Positions 1 to 10,920 of a DNA stretch of 64,000 bases are shown piece after piece. Numbering within the stretch: the stretch's first letter is position 1; each line of letters opens with the position of its first letter. The translations under genes were made by a program, and so were the position numbers. Where the stretch lies: contig CP136066.1 of the NCBI GenBank assembly GCA_032622095.1, positions 60,544,609-60,608,608 on the forward strand. Reading direction: 5' to 3'. Under the pieces are notes generated by a model. It did no database searches. It saw only the letters and a program-made list of their open reading frames with translations, and was not told the origin of the DNA. The stretch is from Siphonodentalium dalli. Lineage: Eukaryota; Mollusca; Scaphopoda; Gadilida; Siphonodentaliidae.

Positions 1-683
1 AGGAGTCGATTATTTACTGTAACTACTACCCGGTATACTGCCCTTTCTAATTGACCCAGTAACTGAGGTTATTATGCGATTATAAATTTTTGCGGTCAAA
101 TGGTCGGACTCAAACCATAACTGCACCTGTCACATACATAATTCTGCTGTGGTTAAGGGGTCGATTAATTAGAGCATTACTGTACATATGTAACTGCAGT
201 CTGTTGGAGAATTCTATTTATATGACATAAATAAATTTGCTGGAGCCGCAAATATAATAGGAGGTTACCAGTTCATACCAGTAACTGTTGATGATTACAT
301 GAATTTTAGGCACACAATCTGGTCGTCTTGAGGTTTTATAACTGTGTTTAAAGTCTAATCAAAATGTGGTTTAACTGGGGGGGGGGGACGCACCCCAATT
401 TGATGAGTCATTTACTTAGGCAGTACAGTAGGATACATGTATATCCACTTGTGTGATAAAACCTACAGCTTCCAGTACTAACATTTATAAATTATTTATT
501 TATTATGGTCCACTACATGTACTGGTACCATCCTACACCTGCAAGTCAAACAAAACGACTTTGCCGGACATTCAAAGACAATATCAAAGCATCTGTGTTA
601 GAGCAAATGAATTTAAAGAAAATTTTTCTTTTGTTCTAAGGATATGAAACAATATTTAATTCAGTGCTATATTTCTCCATTAT
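1..683. repeat. Left-edge repeat fragment and AT-rich DNA
   Basis: At 142-180 the sequence CTGTGGTTAAGGGGTCGATT, followed by GCATTACTGTA, matches the right end of the Tc1/mariner-type MITE at 2189-2766 and, inverted, the right edge of the window. A G8 run lies near 380. No gene was recognised. Confidence 0.5.
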
Positions 684-1936
684 TAGGGGTGCCACGATTA
701 ATCATATAATCGATGAACCATTGATAAAGCCGATAATCGATTACCATTTCCATCGTCGATTAATCTGCATTATTTATTTTTACATCGGAAAATGCCGGGT
801 ATGATTGAATACCGTGTTTGTTTTACACAGTTTAATCTACAACCTTTGATCACATATCAAAGAGATTCCGACAACATGAGTACTACAATCTTATGTTGCA
901 AACAGTCGGCAGTTCATATGATGATGTGACATGTTTACTCTTCGGGTCGTTGTCTACAAACTGGCGGCACTGCAGCTTTGAACTTATGGTGACGTCGTTG
1001 TATATTTATACTTGAAAGGCGGCACTACATCTTTGAAATGTGCCGACTGTCACCGGGTTCAATGAACTGAATGCACTTGCCTTTGAAACTGATTGAACCA
1101 ATGGGGAGTTGATTGACATTCTCTGGAAACCAGGGAACCTACGGCATTTTAATCAACGATATTCTCCGCGACATCATTTGCGAGTATACTTTGTTTGCAT
1201 AAGTATACTTAGATGTTACTAGTGCCGATGGGGTCATTGTCACAAGGCTTCGGTCACAATTCGTAGCCAGCTTTTTAAATCGAACACAAATGTAGCCAGC
1301 TTTTCACCGGCGATCACATTCGTAGCCAGCTTTTCTAATTTCATGCTATATATGGCGCGAAATATGACGTCATCACGTTTGTGACTAAAATGTTGACGTC
1401 ATGCTCCAAAACTGACTTCATTTATAAACTTATATGGAATATAATTCGAGGCATGAATATGAAAAGCTGGCCACAAATGTGATCACCATAGAAAAGTTGC
1501 CTACTTTATGATCGATTTAAAAAGCTGGCTACGAATGTGATCGATGCCTTGTGACAATGACCCCATCAGCGTTACTAGTACAGGCTATCGTGTATCATGC
1601 AGTGAATGCTGAATGAAACTCGATATTATCAAATACTTAACTTGTTCTGAGTCCTGCAATTTGCGGGTGGGGGCACACTTTTTTTATTGTTATCCATGCT
1701 CTCGAAGTTTGATGAAACTTATAGTTTCCTTTTTTTTAGGATTCGTCGGCCATCCGTTGTGCATTCCTAATTTCCTACTTTTATATTGTTTGTATGTTTG
1801 GCTATTCATAACACTGAAATTAATAGCTACGTTCGTTCTAATGAACTCACAATGTTATTAGGTCCGATTAATCGATTATAGTCGATTATTGATGACCGAT
1901 TGTTGATTATCAAAATCAATAATCGTGGCACCTCTA
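684..1936. mobile_element. Non-autonomous hAT-like element (TIR TAGRGGTGCCACGATTA)
   Basis: The left end TAGGGGTGCCACGATTA and right end TAATCGTGGCACCTCTA are inverted, and both are flanked by TCCATTAT (676-683 and 1937-1944), a perfect 8-bp target duplication. Subterminal regions are full of ATCGATTA-type motifs, as in hAT transposase-binding regions. Internal DNA has no transposase. The 82-codon frame at 1613 is not recognisable. A second element is nested inside at 1224-1570. Confidence 0.85.
1224..1570. mobile_element. Nested MITE with 9-bp target duplication
   Basis: Ends GCCGATGGGGTCATTGTCAC and the inverted GTGACAATGACCCCATCAGC are flanked by GTTACTAGT on both sides (1215-1223, 1571-1579). 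The interior repeats a GTAGCCAGCTTTT motif three times on the left and its complement on the right. The GGTCATTGTCAC core of the TIR is shared with the element at 17475-17849. A 9-bp duplication suggests a Mutator-like transposase. Confidence 0.78.
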
Positions 1937-2188
1937 TCCATTATGTTGTGCTCATTTGTGGTCAAATTATGCTAAAAAGTCTATTAATAAACATAATGTC
2001 TGTTATAATAATGCTCATAGAATTATACTGGGCTATGAAAGGAAATGTAATGCAAGTGGTATGTTTGTGAATGATCAAATGTCTTCCTTTAGTGTGCGCT
2101 GGCATAAGTGTGTGTATGGTTTTCGAGAGAGAGTGTCTTGTCACCAAAATAATATTATACATGCAGTGTGTAAATCTGATATTCAGTA

Positions 2189-2766
2189 TACAGTAATGCC
2201 CTACTCTCGGGTTCCAAATAAAAGTGCAGGCCCAAATATAGTGCAGGGAGGAAATTCCATTTAAAGTTAATAAAAGTGCAGACCCAAATAATAGTGCAGG
2301 GGGAACTCTGAGCAAAACATTAACATAACTGTGGTAAACAATTATTTTTATAGTAGGTCAGTTATAGGAATCAACATTCTAGTATGTGGCATGTGGTGTT
2401 TTGTTCAATATTTAAATGTTCACATATATGCCATATACTTGAATATGTACATGCATAAAGTTATAAGCTCATCATTTTGATATCAGAATTATGTAGAAAT
2501 CTTGAGTTTGTGATGATTTCTTTTTTCATAGCCTCAAAATTAAAAAACTTGCAGACCCAAATAAGCACTGTGCAGGGGGAAATTTCCCAAGAAAATAATA
2601 AACGTGCATGCATGTTTATTTGGAGCCCAAGAGTAAGTAATCGACCCCTTAACCACAGCAGAATTATGGGCAACTTTTCAGGATTAAGTCGGAAATATGG
2701 CTTGTTGCCATTCCTCGGAAAGCTCTCACTGTGGTTAAGGGGTCGATTACTTAGGGCATTACTGTA
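2189..2766. mobile_element. Tc1/mariner-type MITE with TA duplication
   Basis: TA-CAGTAATGCCC at the left and GGGCATTACTG-TA at the right form the termini. The inner right part is a hairpin (2633-2764) with arms AAGTAATCGACCCCTTAACC. The TA flank is the expected Tc1/mariner target. Fragments of the same family occur at both window edges. Confidence 0.55.
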
Positions 2767-2879
2767 TATCCAGCTTGTTTAATAATTGGAATGTTTTACT
2801 GTCTAGTGAGATGGTTGTAGGATTGATTACATGTACTTATTTAGTTGGAACCTCCCATATTTTGTGAATGTACACACAT

Positions 2880-3225
2880 ATATAGCATTGCCACCACGAC
2901 CGAAATGCAACTACACCGCGGCTCCACCGGCTAACTACAGTTGGGCCGCGGTGTACTTGCCATTTGGCATGGTGTAGTTGCCGCAGTGTACTTTCATTAA
3001 ACTGAAAAAAGACGATACAAACCAGAAATCTAACCACGGTGTACATGTCATTCGGCTGCGAGGGTAGTTGCCGTTCGGCCGCAGTGAACTTGTCGTCCAG
3101 CCGCAGTGTACTTGCTGTTCGGCCGCGGTGCTCAACTGCAGGTACAAACTCTGACACCGCGGCCAAACGGCAAATACACTGCGGTGCCAATGGACACTTG
3201 TTTTGTCCAGCGGGGTATATATATA
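2880..3225. repeat. CCGCGGTG-rich palindromic repeat, copy 1
   Basis: Short units of the type CCGCGGTGTACTTGCCGTTC alternate in both orientations. The right end carries GGACACTTGTTTTGTCCAGC. The left part is the reverse complement of the right part of the copy at 3461-3839. Short ORFs here follow the repeat and are not genes. Confidence 0.7.
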
Positions 3226-3460
3226 TGCATAATGAACCTCCCATATTTGTGAATGTATATATATATGCATAATATACATGTATGGTGACCTTGTAGGTGT
3301 ACTGTACTGTGCATTCAAATTGTGTATAAATATGGACATAATTGTCTGAAATAAAGCATTAATAATAATAATCACTTTTAAATCTCATTAGCTAATTTCA
3401 CTAACATTATCACAGCTTCTGGAATCTGGATAAGGTGGCTTATCCTCTGGCTGCAGAAGT

Positions 3461-3839
3461 TACCCTGCTGGACAAAACAAGTGTCCATTGGCACCGCGGT
3501 GTATTTGCCGTTCAGCTGCGGTGTCAGAGTTTGTAACTGCAGTTGAGCACCGCGGCCGAACAGCATGTACACTACGGCCAAACGGCAAGTACATCTTGGC
3601 CGAAAGGCAACTACAATGCGACTGAATGGCATGTGCACCGTGGTTAGATTTCTGGTTTGAATTGTCTTTTTTCAGTTTAATGAACGTACACCGCGGCATC
3701 TACACCATAGCTGAATGGCAAGTACACTGCGGCCCAACTGTAGTTAGCCGGTGGAGCTGCGGTGTAGTTGCATTTCGGCCGCGGTGGCAACGCTAACCAC
3801 ACCGCGGTTGAGTGGACACTTGTTTTGTCCAGCAGGGTA
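3461..3839. mobile_element. CCGCGGTG-rich MITE, copy 2 (TIR CCCTGCTGGACAAAACAAG)
   Basis: TACCCTGCTGGACAAAACAA at the left mirrors TTGTTTTGTCCAGCAGGGTA at the right, so a TA target duplication is possible. The interior contains many CCGCGG and CGGCC motifs, which make it far more GC- and CpG-rich than its surroundings. Confidence 0.7.
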
Positions 3840-3952
3840 TCTATTTTGCATCATTTATTTAAGAGCATACACGTAAATGTCATGGTTTGCCCTGATGTGC
3901 CCAATTTACACTAATCTAAAGGACTGATGGGTCAACAATTACACATAGATCC

Positions 3953-4209
3953 TTAACCCTTTGAGTGCCAGGGGCCGATCTAATCGGCCCTAAACCTACA
4001 CAATAAGTCTGTTAAAGAATATAATAAAATATATTAAAATTGTAAAAAATTGTAAAAAAAATATTTAAAAAAAAAAAAAAAAATTGTTAGGCCAATGCAT
4101 TCTCTTATATATGCGAGGCGACCTATGGTCGACTCGCATATATAAGAGAATGCATTGGCACAGGGTATATGGGTTGATACAAAAATCGACCTGACACTCA
4201 AAGGGTTAA
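3953..4209. mobile_element. TTAA MITE, subfamily B (GAGTGCCA)
   Basis: TTAACCCTTTGAGTGCCA at the left and the matching inverted AAAGGGTTAA at the right give TTAA on both sides, as in piggyBac insertions, with CCCTTT-type termini. It holds one copy of the hairpin module, with arms beginning GCCAATGCATTCTCTTATAT. The right half carries GGGTTGATACAAAAATCG, shared with subfamily D. Confidence 0.85.
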
Positions 4210-4310
4210 AGTAATTGACCAGCTACCGGTATAATGTGGTGTCACCCCGGTAATACCATGGTAACATACCACGGTAACCACCAACACAACATTAAGGTTA
4301 CCGGTTTAAA

Positions 4311-4880
4311 ACTGTGATGCATCAGGGATTTAAAGCAATTAAAGGCAAAATTTCAAACAGAAATGTCATAATTACATCAGTAAACATGTTACTAAAATGT
4401 GATGTGTGATGCACCAGGGATTTAAAGCAATTAACCCTTTACCCAACAAACCGGCCAAAACCGGCCAAATATAGCTTCAACAGCCTAAAATATCTTCGGT
4501 CTGTCTCAATAGAACCATACAAATATGGGTATCATTGGAACCGGCTCATTGACCACATTGTGATGGTTACAGTTATGCCCTGTGCCAATGCATTCTCTTA
4601 TATATGCGAGTCGACCATAGGTCGCCTCGCATATATAAGAGAATGCATTGGCCTAAAAAAAATCTTTTTTTAACACTTTTTACCATTTTTTCTTACATTC
4701 TTTAACAATTTATAATTTTTAATGTGTTAAGCCAATGCATTCTCTTATATATGCGAGGCGACCTATGGTCGACTCGCATATATAAGAGAATGCATTGGCA
4801 CAGGGCCCTTCTGTTGGGTAAAGGGTTAAGGCAAAATTTCAAACAGAAATGTCATAATTACATCAGTAAACATGTTACTA
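4311..4880. repeat. Tandem duplication split by a TTAA MITE
   Basis: A ~85-bp unit (GTGATGCAYCAGGGATTTAA through AACATGTTACTAAAA) occurs twice, at 4314-4398 and again from 4406. The second copy is interrupted at its TTAA by the MITE 4431-4829. The first copy keeps the uninterrupted site GCAATTAAAGGC. Confidence 0.85.
4431..4829. mobile_element. TTAA MITE, subfamily A (ACCCAACA), with empty site nearby
   Basis: The termini are TTAACCCTTTACCCAACA and TGTTGGGTAAAGGGTTAA. Two hairpin modules (~4585-4651 and ~4731-4799) sit in opposite order around a T-rich spacer. No coding sequence is present. It is inserted in the second copy of a local duplication, so the pre-insertion TTAA site is visible. 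The TTAA and CCC-type ends fit piggyBac mobilisation. Confidence 0.9.
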
Positions 4881-5456
4881 AAAGATCAAGTGCACTTTTT
4901 GTGAATGAAATGATTGTTCTTCATTGTTGAGTAGTTGAGTACTCCACAATGTAGCACGCCATGAACTTTACACTCATGACTTTGAAGTTGCCGACATTGT
5001 TTCAGCTGTCAAATTATAAAATCCACCCATTGCCTGGTGTCAAGCCACTTTGATTGGCATTGCAGATGGGTCAATATTGAAAAAAGTTTGCAAAATGGTG
5101 TTACTTTGGTTGACATGAACACATGTCAGTTAGCACACTAATAACCTGGAATAATTGTATTTATTTGTGATGGTGGTATCATCAGGGGTTCCTTGAAAGT
5201 ATTATAAGTGAATTTATTGAGATTCCAAATTTATTCCAAGCACATAATTTGAGCCACATACCAGTTTTACTGATGTTACTGGTCATACCAACCTAATTTC
5301 ATGAGAAATTATTAAGATAAATATATGGCAAATGATTCATATTAATTATTTTTAATTGTCACAAAACTCTGCTCTTTCTGAAATAAATCACCAAAATATG
5401 TGACAAGACATCAAATTTCAGATTTGTGCTTGTTTTGCACCGTTACTGATTTCTAA
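4881..5456. other. AT-rich stretch, nothing recognised
   Basis: No ORF, RNA gene or clear repeat was seen between the TTAA MITE and the hAT-like MITE at 5465. Confidence 0.4.
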
Positions 5457-5464
5457 GTCATTGG

Positions 5465-5715
5465 CAAGCCTTGAAATAGGGTGTCTGTCATTTGCAGAAT
5501 GAGGTCCCCAGAGGGTGAATTTAGTGATGCTACCCCGCATAGCGGGCTAGCATCACCAAATTCACCCTCTGGGGACCTCACTCTTACACCTCAGCAGAAT
5601 GAGGTTCCCAGAGGGTGAATTTGGTGATGCTAGCCTGCTATGCGGGGTAGCATCACTAAATTCACCCTCTGGGGACATCATTCTGCAAATGACAGACACC
5701 TTATTTCAAGGCTTG
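5465..5715. mobile_element. hAT-like palindromic MITE (TIR CAAGCCTTGAAATAGGGTG)
   Basis: The termini CAAGCCTTGAAATAGGGTG are inverted and flanked by GTCATTGG (5457-5464, 5716-5723), a perfect 8-bp duplication. The interior is two hairpins built of AATGAGGTCCCCAGAGGGTG and its complement with a GCTAGCCCGCTATGCGGGG-type loop. The same family recurs at 22674, 39092, 62286 and elsewhere. Confidence 0.88.
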
Positions 5716-5723
5716 GTCATTGG

Positions 5724-7320
5724 TGTTACCACATTGATAATCCTCATTAATATTATGAGAGGAATCAGTCTAGGGTAAGAAACCATCACTGGTTGGTAGA
5801 ATATTTCAAGGTAATTGCTTGGAAAGTTAAATTGGTGGCATCAACTGTTTATATTTTTTAAAATTTATTACAGATCTTCAAGTATGTTAATTGCTTGCCA
5901 TTGGTGTTACCGCAATATGGTAAAATATCTGTTATAGAACAAAACGGATTTATATGCATTTTATACATTAAATGATTCTTTGAAACAAAATTGAAAAATG
6001 GCAAACAAAATTCATTGACTTCTGTCGGAAAATTTCATTTTACCTAAAAAATGTCATTGGTGTTACCGTCATTGGTGTTACCTCAAAAAAGTAACACCAA
6101 TGACATCATAATGAGAAATCATCATAATTCGTTTTTCAGTTGCAAATGAAATAGTCTCAAAGATATTTTCAGGGTTTTGGATCTCCATCTACAACGAGAG
6201 GCCGATCACGATCGGCAGATGTTTAACCCATACCTTGGCGATAGCGATTAGCTATTTTTATAAATTTTATAAATCCTTACACCAACCTTTTCATGAGTGC
6301 AAAAGTTTCAACAATTCACACTTTATATAGTGATCGTGTGAAAAATATTTAGTTATCACATTGTGTCAACAGGATTGGTGGAGGATGTTAATATTTTTAA
6401 GCAAATAAACCAAATGACCCTCACTATGCAGGTTAGGGGTGTGTTATCGTCAACTATGCCAAGAACTATAAACATAATCAATGGAAATATTTGAGTTATC
6501 AAATCGGATAGAATGGGGTTAATCTTACCCAAACTAATGAACTGATGAACACAAAATAGTCTATGAAAAGCATGTCATTGGATTTAGAACCCCATACAAT
6601 AAGTCAGTCTCAAGAATACCAGCACCATTAATATTATCCTGGAGCCCAAATGCAATTGAGGGAATTTCAAAATAAGACATTTCCTCTAATGATGAATATT
6701 CAATTGGTGATGTATTGAAACCCTTACTGAACCTGGCTCAAAGTGAAAGGGATAATATTATATCTGTCTATCGCATAATATGTGTCTATGGAATGGTTTA
6801 ATTTTAATCCCAAATCCATGCAAATCAAAAGTGGATCACCATCAACCTGGACATAACATAGGAGAATGATTAAATGAAAAGCATCAAAACCATATGATGT
6901 GTGGAGAGGGTTAATCATTTTCAATGACATCATGTTATGGAACTAAGGAATGTGTGGATAAATTTTTGTCTAAGATAAGACAACAGTGTTTGTAAAGAAC
7001 AATGTCTGTAAAACAACACTACAAAGTAACAATGGACTATTCCAATTTATTATTTTAGAATAGGTGTCATATAGTGTGTGCATATAGCTAATGTAATAAA
7101 CCTGTTTCAACAAAGGGGTTAACTTCATATTGCACAGAAAGCAGAACTCCACCAGAGAGTGAGTAATCAATCACAGTTTGACATAATTATGATAACAAGT
7201 CCATCCAGCCAGTGGTACCACTATCATGCTTTATAGCATGTAGTATCTAATGTCATAGTGATAATTAACTCATTTCAATAACACACATTGCTGTGGGATA
7301 TATGTTCTCTTCAAATTCCC
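5724..7320. repeat. AT-rich region with scattered CATTGGTGTTACC motif
   Basis: The 13-mer CATTGGTGTTACC occurs near 5719, 5899, 6056 and 6069, and inverted near 6093, where it forms a small hairpin (6054-6105). It reappears at ~11913. No gene was recognised. Confidence 0.5.
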
Positions 7321-7329
7321 AGCAGTAAT

Positions 7330-8150
7330 TACTTGAATTATAAAGGGTCATAACTCTGTTAAAATATATCGGATCAAACCCATATTCGAACTCGATCTGT
7401 ATTTTGTGTTGATCAGATGAAAAATGTTTTGAGTCATAGCAGCTTGGGTGAATTCTAAGTAAACATAAGAGTGAAAAGGGTTAATTAAACAATACCAAAA
7501 ACCATACAGATGAAGAACGTGCTAAGAAAAACCTAGGTAAGAAATATGAGGCAGATCCGAAGAAATATGTTCAACTTATTGCATTGGATAGCATGTGTGT
7601 AAAGGGTTAATTATTTTCTAAACTGATCAACCAATCAATACCAAAAACTATACAGGTGAGGGGTGTGTCATCATAAACATACATATCAAATATGAACACA
7701 ATCGGACAAAAAAATATTTCGGTTAGAGCATCGGATTTTTTTTAAATTTATTTTATTTTCGAAAAAAGGGTCATACTCCTTTAAAATAAATCGGATCAAA
7801 CCCATATTCGAACTCGATCTGTATTTTTGGCTGTGAAACTCACATACCAAATTTGGTTCCAATCAGATAAAAAATGTTTGAGTTATGGAAGAATGCGTGA
7901 ATTCTAAGTTGAAAAAGGGCCATAACTCTGTAACAAAATCTCGGATCAAACCCAAATTCGAACCCGATCTGTATTTTGGGCTGAGAAACCCATATACAAA
8001 TTTGGTTTCGATTGGATAGAAAATGTTTGAGTTATCGCATTACTCGTAAAGTGTCTACGGACAGACAGACAGACAGACAGACGGACGAACGACGAGTGGT
8101 CAATCCGGGCAACGACACTATGTTTACCATACTATGGTATGGGTAAACAT
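7330..8150. repeat. Dispersed repeat: ~150-bp units ending in (GACA)n
   Basis: Three related units start near 7345, 7769 and 7917 with a GGGTCATAACTCTG-type sequence. Each continues with CGGATCAAACCCATATTCGA and then ATTTGGTTTCGATTGGAT-like sequence. At 8058-8080 a GACA microsatellite follows. Similar 'gggc(g/c)ataactc' segments occur at 46969 and 47143. Confidence 0.65.
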
Positions 8151-8299
8151 AAAAACAAATCAATTTTGATTTTTCATTTACTATTACTTTTGTAAAACTG
8201 AAAGAACCTAGAATTTGTTTAAATAATACATGATCATGTTTTTGGATAAACGGATAACAACTATGGATAAAAAAAACCTTCGAATCCAAAATACAGAAA

Positions 8300-8720
8300 A
8301 CAAAAAAGAGAAGGCCCGGTGTAACACGTCATCTTCCCCCCCAGAATATCTCCCCCCCCCCTAGGGATGTCCTAGGATATCTTCCCCCCCCACCCTGGAT
8401 ATCTTCCCCCCCCCCCCCCCATGTACGACTAAAAAATAATTTCACTCATATGATATCGTTTGGTTCTGAAATGGCCAGAAAAATGTTTTTTGAGATTAAA
8501 AAAAATATATATTAATTTTTTTTTTATTTAAAAAAAAAAAGTGACAAAATTAGTTTTTTCACGAATTTGATTGTCTGTTCATGAAATGACCAGAAAAATG
8601 TTTTTTTTTAATTCAAATTTTTTCTTTTCTTTCAAACGTCCAGACTTGGATATCTTCCCCCCACCTAGCACCTACATGACAAAAAAATAATCTTATGGTT
8701 TTATCGCTTGTTTTGCTTTA
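8300..8720. repeat. C-run repeat, left arm of a large inverted structure
   Basis: Runs of 7-14 C alternate with GGATATCTTCC. The segment 8425-8560 is the reverse complement of 10720-10845 (arms with GAAATGGCCAGAAAAATG). Together with 9600-10920 it forms an inverted pair about 2.5 kb across. Confidence 0.75.
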
Positions 8721-9600
8721 TATAGTCATGAATAATGAAGGGATATCTTGTTGTATTAGTTTCCTCACTATATTGTGCACTAAAAATGATTACTTCAGGC
8801 ATCTATGATCGAGAAGACAAAAAATATTCTTAAACAAAATGTGTGAATATGTGTCCCATTCTATGGACTGCCAAATTTGCCTTGTGACACAGAACTGGTG
8901 TGATGAAATACTGTATTTGAGATCATACAACTCAATAAATTGATATCCATATGCCCTCTATATCTTATAATCTCTTAAGTGTACTAGGTTAATACACTGT
9001 GCTAAACACATATGTGCCAAAATCAACTTATGGCCCTATGAATCCTTAGTATTGACTCTTTTCCAAAAATGTCATTTTGAACTGTTTTGGGGTGTTTTTG
9101 TCCATTTTTAAATGTGGTTTTTTTTGGGCACAAATAGTAAACAGCAATGAATACAATTAGTGTTTAATGTAATGCGTAAAATCATTTGAACTTTCCTCCT
9201 AAAACACTTATTGTTGGAAAAAATAAGATTAGATTGGTAAAGCCAATCAACAGTCACTGGATTTCACATATTTTTCAAGAAACTGACTCTAAATTTCAAC
9301 ATTGATAATGGGGTAGGAAATCAAAAAAGGCTATGATCTTGTCACCATATTCTAGTCATTGGAGGCAAATGTTTGTTTTATTCCAGTTTGTGTAGATTAT
9401 TCTCGCTTAATAAAAAGTTTAGAATTTTAGTGGAGATTTATTTAGGGGTGTGACTAAACACCAAGCCATACAAGCCATACCAAATAAGAAGCAAAATTGA
9501 AGTTTATTCTATATTATTATGTATATGTGATGTTTATATGACCAAATAAAACTATTTTAATGATATTTGATGGACGACAGTCTAATTACATTGCCTAGAA
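8721..9600. other. AT-rich spacer, nothing recognised
   Basis: This lies between the two arms of the G/C-run structure. No ORF of note, RNA gene or transposon end was seen. Confidence 0.4.
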
Positions 9601-10445
9601 CACAGCTTTATTTTTTGTCATGTAGGTGCTGGGTGGGGGGGGGGGAAATCCTGACCTGGAAATCTCCCCCCCCCCCCACCCCCAACTCAAAAAAAGCAAA
9701 ACGAGCGATAAAACCATAAGATTATTTTTTTGTCATGTAGGTGCTGGGTGGGGGGGGGGAGATATCCTGACCTGTACATTTCCCCCCCCCCCACCCCAAA
9801 CCCTGACTCAAAAAACTTGTTCTCAGAAGAAGTTAATTTCTCCCTGTTTCATGACTATATAAAGCAAAACGAGCGATAAAACCATAAGATTATTTTTTTG
9901 TCATGTAGGTGCTGGGTGGGGGGGGGGAGATATCCTGACCTGGACATCTTCCCCCCCCCACCCCAAACCCTGACTGAAACAACTTGTTCACAGAAGAAGT
10001 TAATTTCTCGCTGTTTCATGACTATATAAAGCAAAACAAGCGATAAAACCATAAGATTATTTTTTTGTCATGTAGGTGCTGGGTGGGGGGGGGGGGGGAG
10101 ATATCCTGACCTGGACATCTCCCCCCCCCCCCCACCCCAAACCCTGACTCAAAAAACTTGTTCTCAGAAGAAGTTAATTTCTCGCTGTTTCATGACTATA
10201 TAAAGCAAAACGAGCGATAAAACCATAAGATTATTTTTTGTCATGTAGGTGCTGGGTGGGGTGAAGATATCCTGACCTGGACATTTCCCCCCCCCCCCCC
10301 CCCCACCCAAACCCTGACTCAAACAACTTGTTCTCAGAAGAAGTTAATTTCTCGCTGTTTCATGACTATATAAAGCAAAACGAGCGATAAAACCATAAGA
10401 TTATTTTTTTGTCATGTAGGTGCTGGGTGGGGGGGGGGGGGGGGG

Positions 10446-10486
<41 letters not shown>

Positions 10487-10920
10487 GATATCCTGACCTG
10501 GACATCTTCCCCCCCACCCCAAACCCTGACTCATGAATATATAAAGCAAAATAAGCAATAAAACCATAAGATGATTTTTTGTCATGTAGGTGCTGGGTGG
10601 GGGGGGGGGGGGGGGGGTGGAATATCCAAGCCTGGACATTTGAAAGAAAAGAAAAAAATTGAATTGAATTAGAAAAAAAAAAATTCTGGTCAATCAACAG
10701 ACAATCAAATTCGTGAAAACAATAATTTTGTCACTTTTTTTTTTAAATATATTTTTTTTTTTAATCTCAAAAAACATTTTTCTGGCCATTTCAGAACCAA
10801 ACGATATCAAATGAGTGAAATTATTTTTTAGTCGTACATGGGGGGAGGAAGATATCCAGGGTGGGGGGGGGGGAGATATCCAGGGGGGGGGAGATATCCT
10901 GTTACACCGGGGAAGCATTC
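9600..10920. repeat. G/C-run tandem array, ~170-bp period, with poly-G up to ~40
   Basis: The landmark GTCATGTAGGTGCTGGG begins at 9617, 9732, 9900, 10067, 10240, 10411 and 10581, giving seven units of 115 then 167-173 bp. Each has a G run, GATATCCTGACCTGGACAT, a C run, then CATGACTATATAAAGCAAAA. At 10431-10485 the G tract is broken only by CC. The outer right end (10720-10910) mirrors 8300-8560. Pro- and Gly-rich ORFs here are repeat artefacts. Confidence 0.88.

Noticed and set aside
2935-3699. Several overlapping ORFs of 60-146 codons
   Set aside because: They follow the CCGCGGTG palindromic repeat in different frames and both strands.
4724-4930. ORFs with [10 protein letters not shown]...YKRMHW peptides found repeatedly
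   Set aside because: They are translations of the GCCAATGCATTC hairpin module of the TTAA MITEs, which can be read on either strand.
10401-10697. Proline-rich ORFs on the minus strand
   Set aside because: They come only from long G/C homopolymers in the tandem array.
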